From Epiperipatus broadwayi (lineage: Eukaryota; Onychophora; Udeonychophora; Euonychophora; Peripatidae): 64,000 nt of DNA. The notes under the pieces were generated by a model. That model did no database searches, was not told where the DNA came from, and was given only the letters and a program-made list of their open reading frames with translations. Below are positions 1 to 12,010 of the stretch, in pieces. Positions within the stretch are counted from its first letter, which is position 1, and every line of letters starts with the position of its first letter. The translations under genes and the position numbers were made by a program. The stretch covers positions 136,501 to 200,500 of the forward strand of contig JAQFVV010000181.1 in assembly GCA_028023455.1 (NCBI GenBank). The letters are read 5' to 3'.

Positions 1-1443
1 ATGTTTTATTGGGTCTGTAAATCAACTTTGTATTTTCTTAATAAAAGGTAACTAGAACAAACAGTTAAATAGTTATAACATAATCCTTATTTGGCTCAAT
101 ATATTATATTCTCATGCCATTGCTAATCATAAATATTAGTATTTAGTTGAGTTTGACTCCTAACATTATGGGGTTTACTAGAAAACAGACTGTGATAATT
201 TCTACGAGACCACCCTTTTTCAAATGCTGACCTGTCATGTATACAGGTACATTTAATATTCTTATATTATTGATGAAGTGTTTGTCCTAAAATGGACTCA
301 ATCTATTCTAGTGTTATGATATAGTCAGCACCGCGATTCTTGTTTAATATTTTTATATTTGCCCATTTTAAATCTGTAAGACATAATACCATGATTTCTA
401 AATCCATCTCGTATTTTCGTTTATATTATAAGTTAGGTAATGTCATTTTAAAGCTTATTTAAGCTACCCGCCCTCTCATTGAGACACTGTTTGAGTGCAC
501 TAACAAATAATGCTAAATAAATCTTTTCCAGTGAGAAAAGAATAGAATAAAGTACAAATAACTTTTCTGTTTGAACATTTTAAGGTCTAATGACTATTGA
601 AGTGAATAATGTAAATTATAAAATAGTTTTGTACTTGGTTCAAGTGAACCATACCATAATAAATTGATGTAACTTACATCCCATTTATCTGTTTTAAGGT
701 CATTTATTTTTCATAAAAATAATCATAGCGTCCAAGTTATAATATGGTAAAAGTGGTATCTACTGTTAGCATATTAGGCCGCATCTTTTGACTATATGTA
801 CATTTTTTTATCATCGTATCCAATTGCAGATTTGCATATTATTTAATCATTAACTTATGTGCTATTATTATGTAACTCCTTCAATACGCAAATCAACATT
901 TATAATCATGTGAAACCCATAAACTCTATTAGTGTTTTATATATAAATAGATTCACAACTGCTTGTTAAATTAAATATATGTTTATTCATTTTTCTAATT
1001 AATACTAATAAATTATTAACTATATAATTATTACTTAAGTCTGCTTTGCCTCATAATTTTATGCATACACATCATTAAATAGATTGTGTTATATATAGCT
1101 CATTTCCATTGATAGGCCAACTTAGATATATAAATAAATTTTATAAAAAATCTAATTATAATCTTAAGCTATTTCATTCTGTTGGAGGCTGGGGTTCGAA
1201 ACCTAGTAGTATTATAATTCCTGGTAAATCTCTTGTTTCTCTGCTGTTGCTCTGGGATGGGTATGAATAAAATTTCATTTGTTATCATTAGAAATGTTGT
1301 TCGTAATGTTATAGATCTGGAAAATAGGCAAGAGGGCAGAGTTCATGATTGTTCCTAACTTATGTCTCTTGCACATGATTGGATTTGAGGTACTTTTGCC
1401 TAGATGCTAGCTCTTTTTAGATGAACATACAATTCTGCCTGGT

Positions 1444-1445
<2 letters not shown>
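1..1445. other. AT-rich DNA, no gene seen
   Basis: No convincing coding sequence, splice-bounded exon or recognisable repeat was found. A box-B-like string (GGGGTTCGAAACC) lies near 1193 but has no partner box A, so I do not call a tRNA or SINE. Confidence 0.5.

Positions 1446-1491
<46 letters not shown>
1446..1491. repeat. (TA)n microsatellite
   Basis: Uninterrupted alternating AT of about 46 bases. A short open frame on the minus strand across this tract is only the IY-IY translation of the repeat and is not a gene. Confidence 0.95.
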
Positions 1492-1495
<4 letters not shown>

Positions 1496-1591
1496 TGCAT
1501 ATATAAAAGACATATTTTTCAGATTCATCCATGTTAAAAAATTTAAATATTGGTATATCAATATTTTAATTTTTTGAACCTGCAAAATATG

Positions 1592-1628
<37 letters not shown>

Positions 1629-1647
1629 TGTGTGTGTGTGTGTGTGT
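1592..1647. repeat. Compound (TA)n-(TG)n microsatellite
   Basis: An AT run is followed directly by a GT run of about 20 bases. It abuts the small hairpin that follows. Confidence 0.95.
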
Positions 1648-1657
1648 AATATTGGGG

Positions 1658-1750
1658 AAGGGAATTACTCTTCACATATGCACTAGAAAATTGCATGTAC
1701 TCTCCTGTCATGAGAGAGTGTATGTCAATTTTGTGAAGTGTAATTCCCTT
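1658..1750. repeat. Small inverted repeat (hairpin)
   Basis: The left arm begins AGGGAATTACTCTTCACA and the right arm ends TGTGAAGTGTAATTCCCT. The pairing continues inward (AAAATTGCATGTACTCTC with GAGAGTGTATGTCAATTTT) to a loop of about 10 bases. The whole hairpin is about 93 bp, typical of a very short miniature inverted-repeat element. No target-site duplication is evident because a microsatellite flanks it. Confidence 0.7.
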
Positions 1751-1794
1751 CTATAATTGTACACACATTTATCTATATATGCTATATGTTTTTT

Positions 1795-1985
1795 TAATTA
1801 TAGTTTTAGAAATGACTGAGATATCTCTGCTCTATAAACCTAATATCAGTTATTTAAAAATAATAAACACTCCCATACTTCCCAATTCTTGTTAAATTCA
1901 CTTAAATAAAGATATAATAAAAGACAAATGACTCCAAGATGCATTTCATGCTGAACCAGCACTCATCAGTTGGCCCAGGTCACTA

Positions 1986-1989
<4 letters not shown>
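1795..1989 (+). repeat. Dispersed repeat, copy 1
   Basis: This carries the same sequence as the spacer and part of the left arm of the inverted-repeat element at 10146-10727: AATAAACAC, TTAAATAAAGATATAATAAAAG, ATGCTGAACCAGC and CATCAGTTGGCCCAGGTCA in the same order. A reverse-strand relative lies at 22410-22500. It ends directly in a TA microsatellite. The family is unidentified; its size suggests a SINE or MITE. Confidence 0.65.

Positions 1990-1990
<1 letters not shown>

Positions 1991-2076
<86 letters not shown>
1991..2076. repeat. (TA)n microsatellite
   Basis: About 85 bases of TA with one CTATA interruption. Confidence 0.95.
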
Positions 2077-2078
<2 letters not shown>

Positions 2079-5000
2079 AACCCCTCACACCTATCACCAA
2101 CACTAACAATTACCCCGGGGCACCAATTCTATGGATCATAGAATAAAATATTTAACTTTACCTAAATCTATTCATGAGGCTCTTAATTAAAGCTTTCACC
2201 TAAAACTAACTTAGTTGAGGGATACAGAGGTGTACAATGTACATTATATGTGGGAGAAAATATTATTACTAATAGGAATAAACATCTATTAAGTTCTATA
2301 CTAAACAAAATTAAATTGGTAAAATTCTACCAGATAAAAGTAACTAATAATACTCTCTACTTCATGTCCTCCCATCATCCATATGCATTGAACAACCTCT
2401 ACCATATTATACAATTAAACTAATAACTAAAATAAAATAAAAAATAATATTTCAGAAATTGTAATGTATAATTCACTAGATCTAAACTCAAACTAATCTT
2501 ATCATCACTAAATTTTAACTACTCACTAATCTAATCTGGCTAAATGAATTTATTATCTAATTTAAATTATATATTGAAGATCTCAGGGAATTAACTTATG
2601 GTATGGCTTGATCTAACCTTTCTTTACCTCAAATTATTATTTAACACTATGAAAATAATATTATAAACCAAACAATACCCTATATAGATACTTGCAGTTA
2701 GATAATGAAAGAAATCAGGCACATTTTGATTTCAATTCTTCATCTAAACAAAAAAATTAAATAACAAAACCCTTTTAAAATGATCAGTAGGTAATTGACA
2801 TCTCATATAGTGTTTGAATTAAGGAAATCAACATCATCATATCTTGAGATTTATTATAATTAAATAGAATACAATTATGTTACATTAAATAAAATAAATG
2901 TGTAAGCATGTGTGGAAGTGTGAAACATGAATGAATGTTATAGAAGAAACTCCAAATACAAATTTAGATAACAAAATATTTATTAATCAAATAGAAAATG
3001 GTTATATCAACATTTATTTTTCTTCTATTATTATTGACACAAATTCCAAAGGGATTTAATATTATTGAGTACAGGTTATACAAGAAGATATAATACAACA
3101 TGATTCATTAACTTTTACATCTACTATATATTTTCATCAGAACATTTTGATAAATTGGTAAACATTTTATTTGAAACATTAAATGAACTAAATAAGTCCC
3201 TATTATTTACTATAAAGAAATGTCTCTTTAGCTATCAGTGATTTCTGATAGACTTATATAAAAATAAAAACAAAATAAATATGACCTTACACTTTTAGTA
3301 ACTGATTACTAAAGTATCTTTTATTCACCCTTTTGCTGAATATCACTCATTTATTACTAAAAGTTTATAACAACAACATAGATTAATATTCTAATTATTG
3401 AACAAATTAAGATTTTGCATTGATACTTTTTAAATATCTTAAATAAAATTAAAATAAGGGGATTTAAACTAAGAATAATATTAGACCATCTTACCAAAGA
3501 AAATAAATGCTTTTATTAATTAAATGTATTTTCCTTTGTAGTTTTGAAGTAAAGTATTCTATTGGATAATTAGGTTCTGCTTTGCCAAAATAAAGTAAAT
3601 CCTTGTATGCATTAACTATATCCTATCTTTGCTTAATTATTTATGTAAATTATGATTAAATGATAAAAATCAATGAGATGAAGCTTAAATGATTACTACA
3701 AAATGTTTTAACATGATAAGTAAAGTTCTACATTAATAATGAATTTTTTATATCAAAATTAACAATATGTGCATGAATCTGTATTATGCTGTGTGTCAAA
3801 GAAAATAAATAAATAATGTTAATCAATCTAATCGGTTTGCTTATGATATTTCAATATAATCATAATACGGTTGGAAGTGAAGAACAATCAATCTTTATTT
3901 ATCAACTATAATACAGCTGTTTTATAAGACACTATACTTTCCTTTTATTCTTCCTTTTTATCATAAACCATCAAACACTAGGCTATAGCATAAGCTGGAA
4001 AACATCCAATACACACATGGGATAACAGATTTATATAATTCAAAACAGGTAATATAACAATAACCTCCAAGTCTATCTTTAAGACTAAATAATTGGTGGA
4101 ATAATTCATCACCACATGAAAATCAGGGAGAAAACATCTCTAGCTTCATACACTTTTAATTCAATATATCAAATATAAAAGGAGGATTCAATCCACTCCT
4201 ATCAAAATACTCCAATACATGGATAAGAAAAGGATTATTCAATTCCATACACTACACTATACTGCACTGAGCAAACTACCCATATTAAATATTCAACTAA
4301 CAAATACACTGATTCAATCCCATAAAATATTATAAACATTGTAAACTTTATAGCATATAGCCACAAAATACTTTTCATTCAGTCATAACAAAAAAATAAT
4401 AATTCTCTCTTAAACAACTTTCTAATTCTTCAAATGACTGATCCTCTTTTCCTTCCGAATCCAATTGATTTAAAATCATTTTCACTGGCAATTACATATA
4501 ATTATAAATAAGTTTAATAATAGACACACACATGTATAAGCATGTGATATACAGACCATTTAAAAACACAGTAAGCAAAGAATTACTGTTAAAATATTAA
4601 TTATTACTGCTAGAATTAATAAAGAATAAAATATCTCATATCTGACAATATTTAGGACCTGGTAATGTTCAAAGAACAATTGGAGAATAAAATACTAATT
4701 ACTATGGACAAAGCAAGACGAATAATTTTTTTTTATAATATAATACATTAATATTGGCAAGAATCTGTAGTTAAATTGAACCCAAACAAATAATAAAATT
4801 GTATGTTATAGCTAAAATGATCCTTGCAAATAATAGTTTTCTAATTTATAAAAGAAATATATTCGGTAAGATTTAATATAATGAACATTTTTTTAAATAA
4901 TTATTCACCCCTTTGAATGGACTCTTCCATTGGTTTTACCATAGCGTGCATTACTAACACATGACCAAACTTCATATTAAAGTAATAATAATAATAATAT

Positions 5001-7220
5001 AAAATTACCAGCATAATGTATTTTTTTATTATGCTATTTGAGACATTCTTGTAAAACAAATTTAATAATAATACATATAATAAACATATTTAAAATAATA
5101 AAACATTCCTTAACTAATACTATCTATCTAAAACACCATTACATAAAATAAAATTCTCTTCTTTTTTTCTTTCCAAATGAAATGAAACAAAAATTTATAA
5201 AAGTTTTTACATGACTTTCCTTGTCATGTCTCCAAATAGATAAGGAAAATAATTACACTGCACAAGACAAATATTAACACAGAATGGAACAATTCCTGCA
5301 GGAGAAAACAACACAATATTATTTTTCTTTGTTGAATCCATATGATCATATTCAATGTTTTTTAATTATCAACTAATGAATTTCTATTGACATTGTAAAT
5401 AATGAATTTCCTTAATTAAACAATATATTTCATAACGCAAGTAAAATAGAAGCTTGTATTTTATTCCTAGGATATATTTAACATTTAATTTCACAATCAT
5501 AAAGCCATTCAGAAATATACGTAGTTATTCAATTAATACTATTTATTTAGATAAACTCATTGATAATATTAATACAGCAATGTCACATAACTTTATCCAT
5601 TTATAATTTCATTCATCCTTCTAGTCCAGAAGAACAAATAATTATTAAAGTACATTTAATGACATATTTAATCTTATATTTTTCTTTTCCAAAGGTAAAA
5701 ATATAAATAATTACCCCGCTATTCTAAGACATATGACAATAAAATTACATATTTCTTGTGTATATTTTAAATTTTGAGTTTTCTTTTATATTTGACATGA
5801 AATTTGTACATTAAAGTTCTGAGAATGTTCAATGACAGTTCACATTTTTCACACACATAAATGAAGCACATGGTAATTGTTCCCTTCATAGTATAATTAA
5901 AGCTTAAAAACTTAATTGTTATAAAATTAACAAATATTCTTTTATCCTTCCCTGTTAATTTTAAATTTAAATAAAACAATTTAACAGTCCTATTAAGTAT
6001 TCCCATTTCTTAAATAATAATTTATCTTGAATAATAGAATATAACACTTACATATACTTTAGCATAATGGGACAATTTAAACAATCAGCTGGAGCAAAAT
6101 TGACATATCTTTTAGTGGTTTTTTAAGTGCACATTTCGCAAACAAAATAATATAATTAAATTTTTAACTTGAACTCTGGAAGAGGAAAAAAATAATTTCA
6201 CTATTAAACTTTGCTAAATAAATTAGTTATAGCTGTGCTTGGTTAGCTATAACTGCCCTCGTATTGACTGACCTCTTCAAAAATAATAATAGACTCACCA
6301 CTTAAAAGTAATAAGTATTCCTTTTATAAAATTTTTAATAATCATTATATCATATTGTTCCCTTCCAATTGTTTACGATAATGTTAACATCATCAGCAAA
6401 AGATTGTCAATTGCTCATCCCCCTTGCAAACCTATTTAAATATGCAAAACTTGAGACAGTAAAAAAAAAAAAAATATAGAGATGAAAAAAAAAATATTTT
6501 GTCTTTTAAATAAATGAAGAAAAAAAAATATTGAACCAATAATTAAATGTTTTTAAAGCAGTAGAATAAAATTGATGACAATTGTTTTAATAAATAAAAT
6601 ATTTTACAGTATTTGTCATATCCACCAGTCCATACTTTATTGATTTATTTAAAATGTAATTAAGTTAGATTTTTTTTAATACTGTTATTAATATAATTAA
6701 ATATCTGAATGTAATGTGGGATATTTAATGACTTAATGAAACATGTGAATGAAAAATGAAGTTGGACAATGCATGAATATTCAGTAGTAATATATTATAG
6801 GTATTACACTGATATAACTGAAGTGACAGTGTGAATGATGATGAGTGAAACATATTTTACTGTTTATGCTATAAATTTAAAATGTACAAAACAAATGGAC
6901 TAGAAAATCATTCTAACAAAACTGAATACTGCCTTATGAACAAATAAAACAAGTAAGTATCAACTCAGACTGTACTGATTATGCATATAACAAGCCACCC
7001 CCCCTATTCTATTACTGATTATACCCCAAAACAAGATGCTAAACATTTAAGAAATCTTTTAATTATACCTACACTTACTATTGATTACAGTTTTAAGTCA
7101 AAATAAATTTTTTTTAAAAATATGACGTTATTTCATTTTTTTTAAAGAGGATTATATCAGAGATTACTGATATACTACTACACTACTACAATGACTATTT
7201 CTGGTGCCAAACCAGAAGGT
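2077..7220. other. Long G-poor anonymous stretch
   Basis: No gene seen. The plus strand is markedly short of G relative to C: in six 60-base rows counted by eye (2401-2580 and 4201-4380) I find 21 G and 62 C. All open frames are short and look random; the 79-codon frame on the minus strand at 5767-6006 has no recognisable domain. No transposon ends were recognised. Confidence 0.5.
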
Positions 7221-7221
7221 C

Positions 7222-7269
<48 letters not shown>

Positions 7270-7313
7270 GACCTATCTATATATATATACTATATATATA
7301 TATATATAGTGCC
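7222..7313. repeat. Palindromic AT-rich repeat
   Basis: GGTCACAATATAT on the left is mirrored by ATATATTGTGACC on the right around a TA run. A second TA-rich palindrome (CTATATATATATAC/TATATATATATATAG) follows. It could extrude as a cruciform. Confidence 0.75.
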
Positions 7314-8154
7314 AGGCATTATCAAATGGCCTTGCACAAAGTCTGTATTAAGCACAACAAATATAAAAATGTGCTAGATTAATAATGGAGGTTCGGTCTG
7401 AGCAGTAGAATACCCACACACACAAATTTAAATATTGTACACGTATAATAAACTAATGTATTTTTTTATTTTTGCTTTTCCCTTTTGTATATTTTTTATG
7501 ATATGTCATTATATGTAATTGTTTTTTTTTATTTTCCAACATACTTGTATTTTTTTTTTAATTACTTTTCTAAAGATTGTAATTTTATTCCATAAGCAAG
7601 TAATGTTAATTGCTTTTGCAAAAATCTGATCAAAAGCAAAAGGTTTGATAATGCTATAATTAAACTGTTATCTCTTTAAAAAAATTCTTTTGAATTGATT
7701 TTGTAAGCAAGTGGTCTGGGTTATTCAAGATGGATGTCAAACTTAAAATGTAGAATTTAATCGGAAAAATATAAAGGAATGTTTGCAATCTAAGTGATAA
7801 GCTAAATTAAAAGGATTGGCTGATTCATTTTTCTCAGAGGGATATCTGAATTGGTTCTTATTAGTGGGATTGATAGTGCTGTGGGATTCATTCTTTCTTT
7901 GGCAGCCATTCTGGGTAAGTCATTCTTTTTTGTGGCTCCAGAATTCTTCAAGCAACCAGCTACTTAGAGATTCATTTACAAATAGGACTATTAGTGACAT
8001 TCTTAAGAACAAATCCATTATACAGTTTTTTTAAAAACTCTTGTCTTTGTGGATTCGAGTAACCATTGGAGACAGCTTATGAAAATTCATTAATAATCCT
8101 AATTATTATTAGATATATATAAAAAAGAAGATATGAAGCAATATACTAGAGATT
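7314..8154. other. AT-rich DNA, one uncharacterised short ORF
   Basis: A 72-codon open frame (7816-8034, +) begins with TTG rather than ATG and is rich in F, L, W and S (for example NWFLLVGLIVLWDSFF). It resembles no family I know, has no splice context and is probably chance. Nothing else seen. Confidence 0.4.
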
Positions 8155-8350
8155 CCAGCAAAGTGACCGTGGGGTTGACAACTAGCCGATGGACCGCCCT
8201 TTCTCTGTCCCAAGCCACCAAGATGTGACCATGCCAATTCCAGCCGCCCATGATGATGACAAATGCTGCCTTGCTAAATGGATGAAATTTTTACCACACA
8301 GCCAGTTAACTTGAAGCCCACTCAAGAACCCATAGGAGAAAAATGAAGAC
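8155..8350. other. Locally GC-richer island, unidentified
   Basis: Base composition shifts visibly (GACCGTGGGG, GACCGCCC, CCAGCCGCCC) against very AT-rich surroundings. Neither strand shows an open frame longer than about 30 codons that I can recognise. It may be a remnant of a retroelement 5' region or of a processed sequence. A comparable island lies at 30755-30905. Confidence 0.35.
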
Positions 8351-9055
8351 GCAGATATAAGTTTATTTTAACATATTTATTAATATTGAAATAATTAACT
8401 TTGATATTTCCGATTAGATATATTATTTTTTGTTATTATTATTAATCATTTAAAAAAGAGAGAGTGTCTCTCACATATGTATATAAATTTGCGGTTATTA
8501 CGGGCATAAATGATAAAGCTTTTACTTAAATCCTTTGAGTCAATTTTTCTATTTCAAATTCTAGTATTTTGAACAAAGATTGCAATGAGATTCTTTTTTT
8601 TTGTTGTTGTTGCTATTCATTTTCCTCTTGTTGTTACTCCTGGAATTCGTCATATATGGATATACATGTATGTATGTATATGTGTACATATGCTTATAAT
8701 ATTCGGTAAATACGATATCTCATGCTGAATATCTAAAAATGTATTTAACCATATATCCTTTTTAAGTTATTTTTTTTGTCACTGCTGCACCTTATGATGC
8801 ACGCAAGAAAGGATTGATCTATTATAGATTCCCTGTAAGCAAGTACTCTAATAACTTTATATTTAAAGTAATAGTAAGTGTATAATTGTGCTGCGCGTAT
8901 ATACATGTACAGGAATTTATCTATAGCAAGAGGAAAATAGATATAGTACCTTATGGTGAGTATGATATAGTATCTGAGCCAATGCAACCTTGTTGACTTG
9001 TTGAAAAATACGAAATTATTGAAATATCTCATAATGCAAATATACGTATGCATAG
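8351..9055. other. AT-rich DNA, no gene seen
   Basis: Contains a TTGTTGTTGTTG tract and a TATG/TACATA-rich segment near 8650-8690. No coding or mobile-element signature recognised. Confidence 0.45.
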
Positions 9056-9183
<128 letters not shown>

Positions 9184-10039
9184 GCTATCAATAAAAGGGT
9201 TTTAAAGCACTGAGTAAAAGTGCATGCCTGTATGACCGAAAATCTCATATCTGTATATCAAATCACACAAAGTAAAATTTATTTCTATTGAGTAAAAGGA
9301 GCTCAGACCACTTCCATTACTTATAAACATTGTAAATAGGTTTAGGGATTTATTATTTTTCTTATTTAAAATTGTATTTTATCTATTTCAACTCCTCGAA
9401 TATATATGGTTTGGGATAATTAATTATTTAGTATTTTGTTATTATATCATCATTAGTATGAAACAGTGGTGGGTATTTGGGATTAAATAAATATTTAATC
9501 ATAATATTAAACTTGTTTCATTTTCATATTATTATTTATATTGGTCAAAATGTATTCTTTCCTTATCAACCACGTACCGGTAATAATCATTTAACTTACC
9601 CATTTGAAGACCCTAGATTGTAGAGTGACTGAGCTAGACACAAAGGGATATCACTCTACTGGGGTGTTAAATCTTATTCTTATGCTCCGCTGAACATATG
9701 GTATTGCACATCCTTCTATGAGGGTGAAAAATTCTTTTTTTTTTATTCTTTTTTAGAAGTGGTGCGCAAAAGTCTATTTTGTAAATAGATTTTTCAAAGG
9801 TGTGTACTTGCCATTGTTCTAAATATTCAGGCATTCAAATAAGATATCAACTAAAGGGTGTTTTTAACTGGAAGAGTCCTGTCAATCCACTCTTTCTATC
9901 AATTTAGCTGGAAGTACCAATATACATGAGTACAGACAATCGGCTAGATTGATATCCATTTCTTTACCTGTTGAATCTTGGTCACTTCATGCTCAGTGCA
10001 AGATTAGGATTAGGAAATCTGCAGGGAGAATGATCTGGT

Positions 10040-10043
<4 letters not shown>
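9184..10043. other. AT-rich DNA, no gene seen
   Basis: Includes a short inverted motif (AGAGTGA...TCACTCT, about 9622-9657). No exon or transposon recognised. Confidence 0.45.

Positions 10044-10120
<77 letters not shown>
10044..10120. repeat. (TA)n microsatellite
   Basis: About 75 bases of alternating TA, just upstream of a large inverted-repeat element. Confidence 0.95.
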
Positions 10121-10124
<4 letters not shown>

Positions 10125-10145
10125 GAAAAGTATTTATCTAGAGTA

Positions 10146-10727
10146 AATTGTTACATTTTCATTTATCATTGTCAAACTCCCTCCACTCACAACTTTGATG
10201 CCATCCATTTCAGATAAATACTCTAATGATTATTACTAATCATTTTTGAAACTAGAGATTATCTCTAGCACAGATATAAACTTTAAACCTCAGTTAAAGA
10301 TTAATATATCTGATTTTTTATTTATTTTACACACATGGAGTTATTAAGCTTTCTCTTTCCCATGTGTAATATTGTATATATATAATAAACACCTTCATAC
10401 CTTTCCATTCTTTTTAAATTTATTTAAATAAAGATATAATAAAAGGTAAATAACCCACAAGATTCACTTTATGCTGAACCAGTGCTCATCAGTTGGCCCA
10501 GGTCATATCTATAAGATATTACACATGGGAAAGAGAAATGTTAATAACTCCTTGTGTGTAAAATAAATAAAAAATCAGATATATTAATCTTTAACTGATG
10601 TTTAAAGTGTATATTTATGTGCTAAAGATAATCTCTAGTTTCAAGTATTTATCTGAAGTGGATGCCATTAAAGTTGTGAATGGAGGAATTTTGACAATGG
10701 TAAATGAAAATGTAACAATTATTTAGA
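10146..10727. mobile_element. Inverted-repeat element with ~215-235-bp arms
   Basis: The left arm (about 10146-10381) and right arm (about 10513-10727) are reverse complements: TTGTTACATTTTCATTTA pairs with TAAATGAAAATGTAACAA at the outer ends, and TTTCTCTTTCCCATGTGTAA pairs with TTACACATGGGAAAGAGAAA next to the spacer. The right arm lacks about 20-25 bases present in the left. The 130-bp spacer is a copy of the repeat found at 1795-1989. No transposase frame is present, so it would be non-autonomous. No clear target-site duplication was found. Confidence 0.75.
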
Positions 10728-11934
10728 AATCAATTTACATTAAAATATGTAGGTTGGTTTAAGTTTGCTCTCTGGCTAACACTAAATAAAAAGAACTAAA
10801 ATGTGGTAAGAAGTGATCCATTTTCTTACTGTAAAAAGTTACAAAACATGGCAGCTAGAGGGCAGTTCTACAATTATTTAAAATAGCCTTGGTAAATTTC
10901 CAAAGACATTATATTTATTCAATATTAAAATATTATTTATCATTATATATATATAGTACTTAAAGAAGTTTTATATACATTTTTATATCATTTTTTAAAT
11001 GGTGATCAAAATAATTTATTTGTTTAAAATATAATTTAAAAATAATTAAATAGTTAATTCTGAGCACCAAAGGTGACTCTTTGAAATACACATGATCAGG
11101 AAATGATTATATTTGCTAAGCACTTTTAATCCACTAGTTATGTTTGACTTGTTGTCAGACAATAGAATTTTTGCCTGAAATTTTTTGTATTGCTTACAAA
11201 GAATCAGCCAAAAAATGAGTGTCATTTTTTCCCCCAGTGATAAAAGCTTTTATTCATAAAAAAGACAAAATACACAACAGTTAAAAGGCTTACAAAGAGA
11301 TGACTATCTGGTAAAATAAAATTCAAGTACAAAATTGTGAGAGGGAAGGGGATACATATGAAATGGGAAGGGGATATGGAAAAGGTGTGTAGTCCAGGTG
11401 AAAAAGAATCTTTGGTAAAGAGCAATGTTAAGAGGCTTGTTTGCCCTAATGGATTAATAGGAGGATTCATATGTGACATTAATTTAAAGGGATTGCTATA
11501 TGTTAAGTCTTTTGATGTTTCAGGGATGAATGAGGAGGTTTCTGAGTTATGCTCAGATGCAACAGGCTGATTTTTGTCCTTTGTAAATGAGTAATTTTAG
11601 TTTTTTCAGTTGTATGTGATTCTTTGGTGATGATGTTTTTATCAAGTTTTGTTTGAAATTCGATTTGGATAAACTTTGGGTGCTTTTTAAAGTTGTAGTT
11701 TATGTAGTTTAGGAGTCTGCATGTTTTTTTTCTGCCAGGGCAGTGGCCATCCCGTTTGAAAGAATGAAAAGTAAAATGAAAAAAAAAAACAATTTTTAAC
11801 TGGAAAAATTAAATATATTGATGTAAAAGGAAATCACACAATAATAGAATTATTATAAAGAAATTTTTTGACTTACATTGTCTTTACTAAGGGTGTCGTA
11901 ATTGTGCAACAGAATTACGTGTATTATACATTAA
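10728..11934. other. AT-rich DNA, no confident gene
   Basis: Overlapping open frames of 77-85 codons at 11222-11570 run on both strands and have no recognisable domain. On the minus strand at about 11690-11760 a stretch reading RDGHCPGRKKTC resembles part of a retroelement Gag zinc knuckle, but the cysteine spacing is incomplete, so no gene is called. Confidence 0.4.
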
Positions 11935-12010
11935 CAATTGGTGGCTGAGTGATTAGCATGTCTGCCTTCCAAGCAGCTGACCCAGGTTCGCCATCTAATT
12001 TTTAAAAATG
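11935..12010 (+). pseudogene. tRNA-Gly(UCC)-like relic or SINE head
   Basis: GTGGCTGAGTGATTAGCATG matches a tRNA D-arm with box A. CTGC-CTTCCAA-GCAG is a perfect anticodon stem-loop with TCC in the anticodon place. GACCCAGGTTCGCCATC matches box B. The order and spacing resemble tRNA-Gly(UCC), but the 3' T-arm and acceptor strand are destroyed and the sequence runs into AT-rich DNA. It is a dead tRNA copy or the 5' head of a tRNA-derived SINE. Confidence 0.65.

Noticed and set aside
1193-1205. Box-B-like GGGGTTCGAAACC, possible SINE
   Set aside because: No box A or tRNA-like arms upstream and no match to other repeats in the window.
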